Source of the DNA: Streptomyces galbus
GTDB taxonomy: Bacteria; Actinomycetota; Actinomycetes; Streptomycetales; Streptomycetaceae
NCBI RefSeq assembly: GCF_005280195.1
Contig: NZ_SZPR01000015.1
Span: 78,700 to 142,699, forward strand
Direction of reading: 5' to 3'
DNA: 64,000 nucleotides
Position 1 is the first letter of the stretch, and the number at the start of each line of letters is the position of its first letter. Below, piece after piece: positions 7,963-15,210 of this stretch. Both the position numbers and the translations under genes were made by a program. The notes below the pieces were generated by a model. The model searched no databases and was not told the origin of the DNA. It saw only the letters and a program-made list of their open reading frames with translations.

Positions 7963-8745
7963 TCAGACGCGGGCCTGACCGCTGGAAGCGGTCGTACCGC
8001 CGTCGACGGGGAGAACGACGCCTGTGACGTAACGCGCCGCCTCGCTGGCCAGGAAGAGGAAGACCGATGCCACGTCCTCCGGTTCCCCTAGCCGTCCCAG
8101 CGCGACACGCTCCTCGAACTTGGCGGTGAGTTCTCGGTTGGCGGTAACGGCCGCAACAGCGTCGGTCCGGGTCAGGGACGGAGCCACGGCGTTCACCCGG
8201 ACTCCGCGCGATCCCCAGTCGAGCGCCAGCGCCCGCACGAACTGTGAGACCGCGCCCTTGCTGGCGTTGTACACCGAGCCCTTCCAGTCCCCGGACAGCC
8301 CCGAGACACTGCTCGTGGCAGTGAAGGTCCCGCCGGTCTCGGCCAGCAGCGGCAGTGTGGCCTTGGCGAGGTGGAAGAATCCGTCGACATTCGTCTGCCG
8401 CAGGTGCTCCCACTGCCTTGCGCTCACATCGGTGATCTCCCCGGGGACGTAAGCGGCGGCGTTGCTGACGACCGCATCGAGTCGGCCATGTCGCTCGATG
8501 ATCCCGTGGACCAGCCGCTGGATGTCCGCCGGCACGGCGACGTCCGCCCGGACGGCTTCGACGCGGCCGGAGGGCATCTGTCCCGCCGCCTTGTCCAGCC
8601 GCTCCTGGTCCCGGCCTGTGATCACGACGGTTGCTCCCGCCCGGGCGAAGGCGGCCGCGGTCGCGAGGCCGATGCCGTTGCTGCCGCCGGTGATCAGGAC
8701 GATTCGCCCCGAGAAGTCGAAGGAGTAGTTGATGGACGTGGACAT
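7963..8745 (-). CDS. SDR family NAD(P)-dependent oxidoreductase
   Basis: Classical short-chain dehydrogenase/reductase, 260 aa. The cofactor motif TGGSNGIG is at residues 19-26, the NAAA-type motif is in VVSNAAAYV, and the active-site Tyr158-x3-Lys162 sits in SVYNASKGAV with the catalytic Ser at about 144-145. The C-terminal GVVLPVDGG is the usual substrate-side strand. The ATG at 8745 has AAGGAG 11-12 bases upstream; an earlier in-frame ATG at 8796 adds a Pro/Thr-rich tail and is unlikely. Monocistronic, ended by a 13-bp hairpin. It probably oxidises or reduces a small alcohol or ketone; substrate unknown. Confidence 0.92.
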   Translation of the reverse strand: MSTSINYSFDFSGRIVLITGGSNGIGLATAAAFARAGATVVITGRDQERLDKAAGQMPSGRVEAVRADVAVPADIQRLVHGIIERHGRLDAVVSNAAAYVPGEITDVSARQWEHLRQTNVDGFFHLAKATLPLLAETGGTFTATSSVSGLSGDWKGSVYNASKGAVSQFVRALALDWGSRGVRVNAVAPSLTRTDAVAAVTANRELTAKFEERVALGRLGEPEDVASVFLFLASEAARYVTGVVLPVDGGTTASSGQARV

Positions 8746-9361
8746 GGTGTGTGTGCTCCTTGTGGGTGGTGTCGGTGGTGGTTCGGTCCGCTGCATGGGC
8801 GCTTCCTCCGGAACTCGCGGAGCGAGAGGAGCGGGTCAGGGACCGGTGGAGATCTGCGCGGGAACTCTTCGCTGCGGCCCACGAAACGGCGAAGTGACAC
8901 GGTGGCGGCGGGAATGGTCAGGCCCCAGTGGTGGCGCGCTGTCGGACAAGGCCTGGTAGGCCGAGGCCTATCAGGCATCGGACGGCAGATAGGCCGCGTT
9001 GCTGTTCCGCAGCCCTGAGGGCTCAAGAAGGGTGACGAAGCTCAGACCATGACTGCGCCTCGTAACCAACTTTGACTATTTCGCTCACCGTGTCGCGTGT
9101 CTTGTTGGCTCTGAGGTTGCCAGGTTTCGGCAGCTATCTTAGCAGTGCCTTCATGTGTCCTGGCTTTGCCGAGCGCCACTAGGCAACGTAATCATAGTGG
9201 ATTGACTTCTGTCGCGTAGTGGTCCACTGTGAAGATGAGAACTCGATCGGCAGCACGTTCGTCGGGCCGACGTACTTTGCCCACCCGAGTGGAAAATTTC
9301 ATCGGCAAGTCGTCATTTGAGATCTGAGGGGTCCCCCCTCCTGGCGAGAATTGGACCAATC
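8746..9361. other. 616-bp divergent promoter region
   Basis: Non-coding region between the divergent SDR gene and the unknown-family gene at 9362. The part from about 9040 to 9310 is clearly AT-richer than its surroundings. It holds small dyads: AGTGG-T-CCACT at 9218-9228 and CGTCGG-G-CCGACG at 9260-9272. No peptide-coding frame with a ribosome site was found. Confidence 0.5.
9202..9230 (+). promoter_or_regulatory. Candidate promoter with overlapping dyad
   Basis: TTGACT (9202-9207) and CACTGT (9225-9230) are separated by 17 bases. The dyad AGTGG-T-CCACT overlaps the -10 position, as a repressor site would. The -10 match is weak. It would drive the gene at 9362. Confidence 0.3.
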
Positions 9362-10081
9362 GTGACCGATCTGCTGAGCATCCTTGTCGATACCTACGGT
9401 GGGATCGAGCGCTGGAAGGAGATCCGGACCATCACCGCGCGCAAGAAGTTCGGCGGTGTGACCTGGCCCGCCAAGGGGGTGGCGGGCATTCTGGACGACG
9501 GTACGGTGACCGTGTCGGTCCAGGAGGAGAAGGCGGTCTTCACGCCGTTCCTCGCGGACGATCAGCAACTGACGTTCACCCCCGAAGAGGTTCGCATCAC
9601 CGGGCTGGCCAACCGCGAGGTCGACGTCCTCAGTCAACCGCGGAAGTCGTTCGAGGGCCATTCACTGCAGACCCCCTGGAACCCGCTGCAGCTTGGCTAC
9701 TTCGCGGGTTACGCGATGTGGACGTACCTCACTGAGCCGTACTCGCTCACCCTGCCAGGCGTCCGCACCGAAGAGATCGGCCCCTGGCGGGAGGGCGGGC
9801 AGAGGTGGCGGCGCCTGGCCGTCACCTATCCGCCGGCGCTCGCGTCGCACAGCACTCAGCAGGTGGTCTACGTGGACCCGGACGGCCTTCTGCGCCGACG
9901 GGACTACACCGTCGACGTCATCGGCGGGGTTCCCGGCATCCACTACGTAGAGGACCATGACGAAGTGGACGGCATCCTCGTGCCGCGCACCCGAACCGTC
10001 TACGGGCGGGGAGCGGACAACCTGCCACAGCGCGAACCCGTCATCGTCTCCATCAGCCTGGAGGACGTCGTCGTGCGTTGA
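9362..10081 (+). CDS. Conserved protein of unknown function, paralogue of 2350-3081
   Basis: A 239-residue soluble protein homologous along its length to the product at 2350-3081. Shared features are the DLLSILVDTYGG-type opening, EPYSLTLPG, PWREGGQRWRRL, and QQVVYVDPDGLLRRRDYTVD near residue 180. I do not recognise a named family. The start was placed at GTG 9362 because the following residues align with residue 1 of the paralogue; an upstream TTG at 9317 would add 15 unrelated residues. The ribosome site is weak (GGCGAG, about 12 bases away). Unlike its paralogue it has no adjacent TetR gene. It sits upstream of a truncated methyltransferase and DedA. Confidence 0.72.
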   Translation: MTDLLSILVDTYGGIERWKEIRTITARKKFGGVTWPAKGVAGILDDGTVTVSVQEEKAVFTPFLADDQQLTFTPEEVRITGLANREVDVLSQPRKSFEGHSLQTPWNPLQLGYFAGYAMWTYLTEPYSLTLPGVRTEEIGPWREGGQRWRRLAVTYPPALASHSTQQVVYVDPDGLLRRRDYTVDVIGGVPGIHYVEDHDEVDGILVPRTRTVYGRGADNLPQREPVIVSISLEDVVVR

Positions 10082-10120
10082 CGATGGGACGCCCTACGGC
10101 CCCTGCGGTCCAGCCGGCTC

Positions 10121-10555
10121 ATGGCGCCGGCACAGGCCGATATCGAGCCGATGGTCGGGGCGTACTCACAGGTCCATCTGCACACCACACCCGTGGAGGA
10201 GCTGACGATCGGCCTGCGTCACGACGTGATCATCTCCGGGCTGCCCTTCACCAACTTCACTCCGGATCTGGTCGACACGATCATGCAGCGCTACCTGAAC
10301 CTGCTGCACCCGGGCGGCATCCTGACCTACTTCACCTACCGCGGCACCCGGCAAGCCCGTACGCTGCTGTCTTCCCGAGCAGACAGTCGCCGGCACCGGG
10401 CCGTGGAGGAGGTGCTGGCCGGCTACCAGCGCCAATGCGCCACTGGCTGCTGGACGGTCTGGGCCAATCTCCCTCCCGCCAGGGTGTGGCAGTTGACGCG
10501 CCCCGCCGAGACTGCCCCCGCGCCGAAGCCTGCCTCGAGCGGAGCGGACGCGTGA
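10121..10555 (+). pseudogene. 5'-truncated SAM methyltransferase (phospholipid N-methyltransferase-like)
   Basis: It encodes only the C-terminal half of a class I methyltransferase resembling bacterial PE N-methyltransferases: VIISGLPFTNFTPDLV, YLNLLHPGGILTYFTYRG and a final WTVWANLPPARVW. The SAM-binding motif I and first strands are absent, and the upstream DNA (from 10082) encodes no continuation in any frame, so about 100 or more codons are missing. An ATG at 10121 could still give a 144-aa protein, but without a cofactor site. It ends in a GTGA overlap with the DedA gene, suggesting the intact ancestor was co-translated with it. Confidence 0.65.
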
Positions 10556-11253
10556 ACGTCCTTACCGACATCCTCGGCCAGGTGACCCCCGAAGGCGCCT
10601 ATGCTCTGCTGGCCGCGGCGGTCCTGGCCGAGTCGGTTTTGCTGATCGGGGCGTTCATCCCCACCCTCACCTTGCTGCTGACCGCCGGCGCACTTGCCCG
10701 CACCGGGAGCCTCGACCTGTGGACGCTGGTCACGACCGCCGCTTGCGCCGTCGTGGTGGGCGACTTCCTCGCCCACCGCACCGGGCGGGTGCTCGGCAGC
10801 CGTCTGCGCACCGGACGCCTCGGGCGCCGCATCCCTGCCACCGCATGGCGGCGCACCGATACCCTGACGGCCCACCAGGGCGGCCAGACCATCCTCGTGG
10901 CCCGTTTCCTCCCGGTCGTCCGCACTCTCGCGCCCGGCGCCGCCCGTCTGCCCTACCGTCGCATCGCCCCCTATAGCTGCGTCGCCGCTCCTGTGTGGGC
11001 GACGCTCGAGGCCGGCGCCGGGTACACCGCGACCGCCTCCTTGCAGCACGCGCTCACGCTGGGAGGCCCCCTGCTCGTCGGCGTAGCGGCCGCAGCGGCC
11101 GCAGCGGGAGTGCTGTGCACCCGCATCCGCCGCCGACGCAACACCGGCGGGCACGGCCCCCGGCCTGATGTGCCCCTCACTCCTACGGATGAGGCGGGAG
11201 CGGACGGGGACACCAGTACCCGGGTGCGACCTGCGGTCGCCGGTCATGTCTGA
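10552..11253 (+). CDS. DedA family membrane protein
   Basis: Polytopic DedA/VTT-type protein, 233 aa, implicated in lipid (undecaprenyl-phosphate/phospholipid) translocation and envelope homeostasis. An N-terminal hydrophobic segment with AAVLAESVLLIGAFIPT matches the DedA opening (xxExxxxxxxxPG-like). The re-entrant loop region is ARFLPVVRTLAPGAARLPY. Two or three further membrane helices follow, and the tail (about residue 190 onwards) is charged and variable. The GTG start overlaps the stop of the truncated methyltransferase (GTGA). The pairing with a phospholipid methyltransferase relic suggests an original membrane-lipid operon. Confidence 0.88.
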   Translation: MNVLTDILGQVTPEGAYALLAAAVLAESVLLIGAFIPTLTLLLTAGALARTGSLDLWTLVTTAACAVVVGDFLAHRTGRVLGSRLRTGRLGRRIPATAWRRTDTLTAHQGGQTILVARFLPVVRTLAPGAARLPYRRIAPYSCVAAPVWATLEAGAGYTATASLQHALTLGGPLLVGVAAAAAAAGVLCTRIRRRRNTGGHGPRPDVPLTPTDEAGADGDTSTRVRPAVAGHV

Positions 11254-11842
11254 CCTCACGGCCGGGACCCCGGCCCAGGGAACCGCACAGGAACCAATGG
11301 AGGCCAAGCATGAAGTCGATGGAGTGAGCGCCATACGGCCTGGGCGGAGAACATGGCCTCTGCCCTGGACCAGACCCCTGTCGTCGCCGAAAAAGCGGGG
11401 CGCTGCGGCTCGAGCCGGACGTCGGCTGCGACTGCGGGAGGGCGCCACGGGCAACCGCTGGAGGAAATGGCCTCGCGACCGCGCCTCCTGTGGTGGATCA
11501 CCGTAAGAGGTCACGGTCTCCTGCGAACACGCGGGCCAGGCGCAGCGCATCGAACAGATCATCCGCAGCGGCCTCGAGGCAGGACCGGTGGGACGGCACC
11601 CGCCGGCAGATGGACGAAGAGGACTCCGTGCTGTGGGCCGTCGGCGACCTCGCCGAACACATCGCCTCCCACGACCCGCGGCCTCTACACCAACACAGCC
11701 CTGCACAAGCACCGCACCCGCGCCATGTGCGTGCCGTCGCTCGGTCGCCGTCGCCGTGGGGCGGAAGCGGGCATGGCCGGTGCCGGGGTGGGGAACCGGG
11801 GGAGGGCCACGAGGAGTCAGCCGACCGGAAGGACGTACCGAC
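11254..11842. other. 589-bp transition region without a supportable gene
   Basis: It lies between the lower-GC accessory segment and the stress block. Short frames are open but lack ribosome sites or recognisable motifs. One frame around 11595-11690 (DEEDSVLWAVGDLAEHI) looks protein-like but is short and uninterpretable. It may contain eroded sequence at the edge of an acquired segment. Confidence 0.35.
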
Positions 11843-12091
11843 GTGATCACCCCGGAGCACGTGGAGGAACTGCTCGCCTCGGACGACGAGCGCGCGGTGC
11901 TGGTGGTGGTGGCCGGTGCCGCCGCGGTCGTCCCCGGGACGGCACTGGACACCGACGACTACCGGGGCGCGCTGCAGGTCGTCACCCGGCGGGACCTGCG
12001 CGCCCAGCTCGACACGGACGCCCCCTCGCGCCGTGAGCTGGAGGAGGTCGCGGCCCGCCTGGACAGCACGGTGACGCGCCTCGGCGCCTGA
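11843..12091 (+). CDS. Small hypothetical protein
   Basis: An 82-residue acidic protein of unknown function, beginning VITPEHVEELL. The first half looks beta/alpha (ERAVLVVVAGAAAVVPG) and the C-terminal half is helical and charged (RRELEEVAARLDSTV). GTG start with GGAAGGA ten to twelve bases upstream. Strong GC3 bias supports coding. No named domain recognised. It converges with the ManD gene 20 bases away and no clear hairpin separates them. Confidence 0.65.
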   Translation: MITPEHVEELLASDDERAVLVVVAGAAAVVPGTALDTDDYRGALQVVTRRDLRAQLDTDAPSRRELEEVAARLDSTVTRLGA

Positions 12092-12111
12092 CGCCCCGAC
12101 GCCGGTCCGCG

Positions 12112-13353
12112 CTACCAGTCGTGCACGGTGCCGTCCCGCAACCGGCTGACCGGCAGGTACGCCTGCCGGTACGGGAAGCGGCGGGCCGCCTCGACGTCCA
12201 GCTCGACGCCGAGCCCCGGGGTGTCGGACGGGTGCAGCAGGCCGTCCTCGAACCGGTAGGAGGTGCGGAACACCTCGAGGGTCTGCTCGGAGTGCCGCAT
12301 GTACTCCTGGATGCCGAAGTTGTGCACCGCCAGGTCCAGGTGGAGTGCCGCGGCCATGCCGACGGGGGAGATGTCGGTCGGTCCGTGCATCCCGGACCGG
12401 ACGCCGTACACGGCCGCCAGGTCCAGCAGCTTCCTCATGGCGGTCACCCCGCCGGCGTGCGTCACCGCCGACCGCACGTAGTCGATGAGCCGCTCGCTCA
12501 ACAGCGTCGTGTAGTCGTGCACGGAGTTGAACACCTCGCCGATCGCGAGCGGCGTCGTCGTGTGCTGCCGGATCAGCCGCAGAGCCGACTGGTCCTCCGC
12601 GGGGGTGGCGTCCTCCAGCCAGAACAGGTCGTACGGTTCGAGGTCCTTGCCGAGCCGGGCCGCCTGGACCGGTGTCATCCGGTGGTGTCCGTCGTGCAGC
12701 AGCGGCAGCTCGGGCCCGAACTCCGCCCGGACCGCCTCGAAGACCGCGGGCAGGTGCCGCAGGTACGCGCGCGTGTCCCACGTCTCGACCGCCGGCCGCG
12801 GCGCGGATCCGGCGGCGCGCCGCGCGGGCTCGTAGTCGTACCGCTCCCCGCCCCCGGCGGCCGAGGCGGCGACCCCGTACACCGAGTCGAAGCCGGGGAT
12901 GCCGGTCTGCACGCGGACCGCCCGGTAGCCCTGCTCCAGGTGGGCCCGCACGGAGTCCAGCAGCTCGGGCACGTCGCGGCCGGAGGCGTGACCGTAGGCG
13001 AGCGCGCCGGTCCGGCAGGCGCCGCCGAGGAGCTGGTAGAGCGGCATGCCGGCGCACTGGGCCTTGATGTCCCACAGCGCGGTGTCCACGGCCGCGACGG
13101 CGGCCATCGTGACGGGACCGCGCCGCCAGTACGCCCCCCGGTAGAGGTACTGCCAGGTGTCCTCGATGCGGGAGGCGTCCCGGCCCAGCAGGAGCGGCAC
13201 GACGTGGTCGTCGAGGTAGGAACGGACGGCCAGTTCGCGGCCGTTGAGCGTGCCGTCGCCGAGGCCGACCACGCCGTCCTCGGTGGTCAGGCGCAGGGTG
13301 ACGAAGTTCCGACCCGGGCTGGTGACGACGACCTCGGCGGACACGATCTGCAT
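12112..13353 (-). CDS. manD: D-mannonate dehydratase (ManD/RspA, enolase superfamily)
   Basis: Enolase-superfamily acid-sugar dehydratase of 413 aa, the usual ManD length. Family landmarks are in order: IVSAEVVVTSPGRNFV opening strand, ALWDIKAQCAGMPLYQLLGG, AVRVQTG followed by SVYG (catalytic Arg/Tyr pair), LLHDGHHRMTP (metal Asp and catalytic His), FWLEDATPAEDQ (metal Glu) and LAIGEVFNS (third metal Glu). It should convert D-mannonate to 2-keto-3-deoxygluconate, though several ManD-subgroup proteins have low activity or prefer gluconate. ATG start with a weak GGGGGAT site. No uronate genes are adjacent, so it is isolated here. Divergent from the HdeD-like gene. Confidence 0.9.
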   Translation of the reverse strand: MQIVSAEVVVTSPGRNFVTLRLTTEDGVVGLGDGTLNGRELAVRSYLDDHVVPLLLGRDASRIEDTWQYLYRGAYWRRGPVTMAAVAAVDTALWDIKAQCAGMPLYQLLGGACRTGALAYGHASGRDVPELLDSVRAHLEQGYRAVRVQTGIPGFDSVYGVAASAAGGGERYDYEPARRAAGSAPRPAVETWDTRAYLRHLPAVFEAVRAEFGPELPLLHDGHHRMTPVQAARLGKDLEPYDLFWLEDATPAEDQSALRLIRQHTTTPLAIGEVFNSVHDYTTLLSERLIDYVRSAVTHAGGVTAMRKLLDLAAVYGVRSGMHGPTDISPVGMAAALHLDLAVHNFGIQEYMRHSEQTLEVFRTSYRFEDGLLHPSDTPGLGVELDVEAARRFPYRQAYLPVSRLRDGTVHDW

Positions 13354-13467
13354 GGTGGATCCCCCAGTCTCCGGCGGCCGGCCACGGGTCCGCCGCGGTG
13401 TGCGCGATACGCGCCCAGGAGGGTACCCGCCGTTCCAGGACGGTGTCGGCCGAGCGAAGGGCGAGGG

Positions 13468-14037
13468 ATGCGGCGGCAGTTGATGTGGACGCTGGTGGTG
13501 CGGAGCTTCGCGGCTCTGATGTTCGGGGCGCTGGCCCTGGTGTGGCCGGAGGTGACCGTCCTGGCGCTGGCGCTGCTGTTCGGCGCGTACGCCCTGGCCG
13601 ACGGCCTCACCCTGCTCACGAGCGCCCTGCGCCGGGAAGGGGACGCCGGTCACCGGACCGCCCACACCGCCGGGGGAGTGCTGGGCATCGTGGTCGGGGT
13701 GACCGCCATCGCCTGGCCCGGGGTCACCGCGCTCGCGCTGGCCAGCCTGATCGGGGCGTGGGCCGTGGGGAGCGGCGCCGCGGAGATCTGGGCCGCCGCG
13801 CGCTTCCGGCACGAGCTGCACCACGAGTGGATGCTCTTCGCGGCCGGCGGCGCCTCGGTGGTGGCCGGGGTGCTGGTGTGGGCGCGCCCCGACGCCGGCG
13901 CGCTCGGCATGACCCAGGTCATCGGCGTGTACGCCATGATCGCCGGCCTGCTGACCCTGGCCGCGGCCTGGCGGCTGCACGGCACCACGGCGGTGGCCCA
14001 CCGGCCGCGCCACACCCGGCAGGCCCGGCCCACCTGA
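13468..14037 (+). CDS. HdeD/DUF308 family membrane protein
   Basis: A 189-residue integral membrane protein with about six hydrophobic helices arranged as three repeated hairpins, the DUF308/HdeD pattern (VWPEVTVLALALLFGAYAL, AWPGVTALALASLIGAWAV, ARPDAGALGMTQVIGVYAM). E. coli HdeD is an acid-resistance protein; the actinobacterial role is undefined. ATG start, with AAGG ten bases upstream and GAGGG immediately adjacent. Lies 114 bases from the divergent ManD gene and upstream of the sigma factor. Confidence 0.87.
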   Translation: MRRQLMWTLVVRSFAALMFGALALVWPEVTVLALALLFGAYALADGLTLLTSALRREGDAGHRTAHTAGGVLGIVVGVTAIAWPGVTALALASLIGAWAVGSGAAEIWAAARFRHELHHEWMLFAAGGASVVAGVLVWARPDAGALGMTQVIGVYAMIAGLLTLAAAWRLHGTTAVAHRPRHTRQARPT

Positions 14038-14190
14038 GGCCCGGGCGGGAGGTGAGGAGAGCCCGAGAAAAAAGTGAAAAGAAATCGCTCGGATGGCACG
14101 CATGGACCCGGGATGAGAGGGTAGGCGGTGTGTCGCCCACCCCTGCGGTGGGCTCGAGATCTGGATACGGCTTCAGGGAGGGGACACCCC

Positions 14191-15036
14191 ATGACGCTCA
14201 TGGGTATGACGACGACGGGCACTCGGACGGCGGACCTGCCTGAGATCGCCGACCCTTCGAAGCTCGCGCCGAAGGATGCCCGTGAGCTGTCGAAGGTGTT
14301 CTTCGACCGGCTGTCCGTGCTGGAGGAGGGCACGCCGGAGTACAGCTACGCCCGCAACACGCTGATCGAGATGAACATGTCCCTCGTCCGCTTCGCGGCC
14401 GGCCGCTTCCGCAGCCGTGGCCCGGAGGAGATGGAGGACATCGTCCAGGTCGGCATGATCGGCCTGATCAAGGCGATCGACCGGTTCGAGCTCTCGCGGG
14501 AGGCGGAGTTCACCTCCTTCGCGATCCCCTACATCGTCGGGGAGATCAAGCGGTTCTTCCGCGACACCACCTGGGCGGTCCACGTGCCCCGGCGCCTGCA
14601 GGAGGCCCGCGTCCAGCTCGCCCGCGCCACGGAGGAGCTGAGCAGCCGCCTGGGCCGCACCCCGACGGTCAAGGAACTGTCGGAGCTGATGAGCCTGCCC
14701 GAGGACGAGGTGCGCGAGGCGCGCCTGGCCGCCAACGGCTACAACTCCTCCTCGCTCGACGCCACCATCAACGGCAGCGAGGACGGCGAGGCCGCCCTGC
14801 AGGACTTCATCGGCAGCGAGGACCGCGCGCTGGACCTGGTGGAGGACTTCCACACCCTGGCCCCGCTGATCGCCGACCTCGACGAGCGCGACCGCCAGAT
14901 CATCCACATGCGGTTCGTGGAGGAGCTGACCCAGGCCCAGATCGGCGAGCGCCTCGGCGTCTCGCAGATGCACGTCTCGCGCCTGCTGTCCCGCACCCTG
15001 GCCCGTCTGCGCGCGGGCATGTTCCCCAAGGACTGA
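14191..15036 (+). CDS. RNA polymerase sigma factor, SigB/SigF/SigG family
   Basis: A 281-residue group 3 sigma factor. Region 2 is complete (NMSLVRFAAGRFRSRG, IVQVGMIGLIKAIDRFE, FTSFAIPYIVGEIKRFFRD), region 3 contains VHVPRRLQEARVQL, and the region 4.2 HTH is QAQIGERLGVSQMHVSRLL. Such factors direct stress and developmental promoters and are held by RsbW-like anti-sigma kinases, several of which are encoded downstream. The ATG at 14191 has GGGAGGGG nine bases upstream. No anti-sigma gene is directly adjacent, so its partner is uncertain. Transcription ends at a 15-bp-stem terminator. Confidence 0.95.
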   Translation: MTLMGMTTTGTRTADLPEIADPSKLAPKDARELSKVFFDRLSVLEEGTPEYSYARNTLIEMNMSLVRFAAGRFRSRGPEEMEDIVQVGMIGLIKAIDRFELSREAEFTSFAIPYIVGEIKRFFRDTTWAVHVPRRLQEARVQLARATEELSSRLGRTPTVKELSELMSLPEDEVREARLAANGYNSSSLDATINGSEDGEAALQDFIGSEDRALDLVEDFHTLAPLIADLDERDRQIIHMRFVEELTQAQIGERLGVSQMHVSRLLSRTLARLRAGMFPKD

Positions 15037-15077
15037 CCCTCCGCTCCGGCGTACGGTCACCCCTCCCCGCTGAGCCG

Positions 15078-15128
15078 ACGTCCATCGGCCGGTCCCCACG
15101 TTCCCCGTGGTGGCCGGCCGATGGACGT
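15078..15128. terminator. Bidirectional terminator between sigma factor and S9 peptidase
   Basis: An exact 15-bp stem (15078-15092 with 15114-15128) contains an inner CCACG/CGTGG stem, followed by TTTT. It lies between convergent genes ending at 15036 and 15211. A T-run after a long GC stem makes this an unusually canonical intrinsic terminator for Streptomyces. Confidence 0.9.
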
Positions 15129-15142
15129 TTTCGCGTGCGGAC

Positions 15143-15178
15143 GCATGCGGAGGGGCGGACGCGTGCGGAGGGGCGGAC
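15143..15178. repeat. Two tandem 18-bp repeats
   Basis: GCATGCGGAGGGGCGGAC (15143-15160) is followed directly by the same unit with one change (GCGTGCGG..., 15161-15178). A partial GCGTGCGGAC precedes them at 15133. They sit between the terminator and the peptidase stop codon; function unknown, possibly slippage-prone spacer. Confidence 0.8.
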
Positions 15179-15210
15179 GGACGGGCCGACCCCCGGCCCC
15201 CCGCCCCCGG

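Noticed and set aside
14100..14124. GCAT-N15-GGGTAG resembling a sigma-B-type promoter upstream of the sigma factor
   Set aside because: The -35 element is only a loose GNNT and the last -10 base differs; chance matches are frequent in GC-rich DNA.
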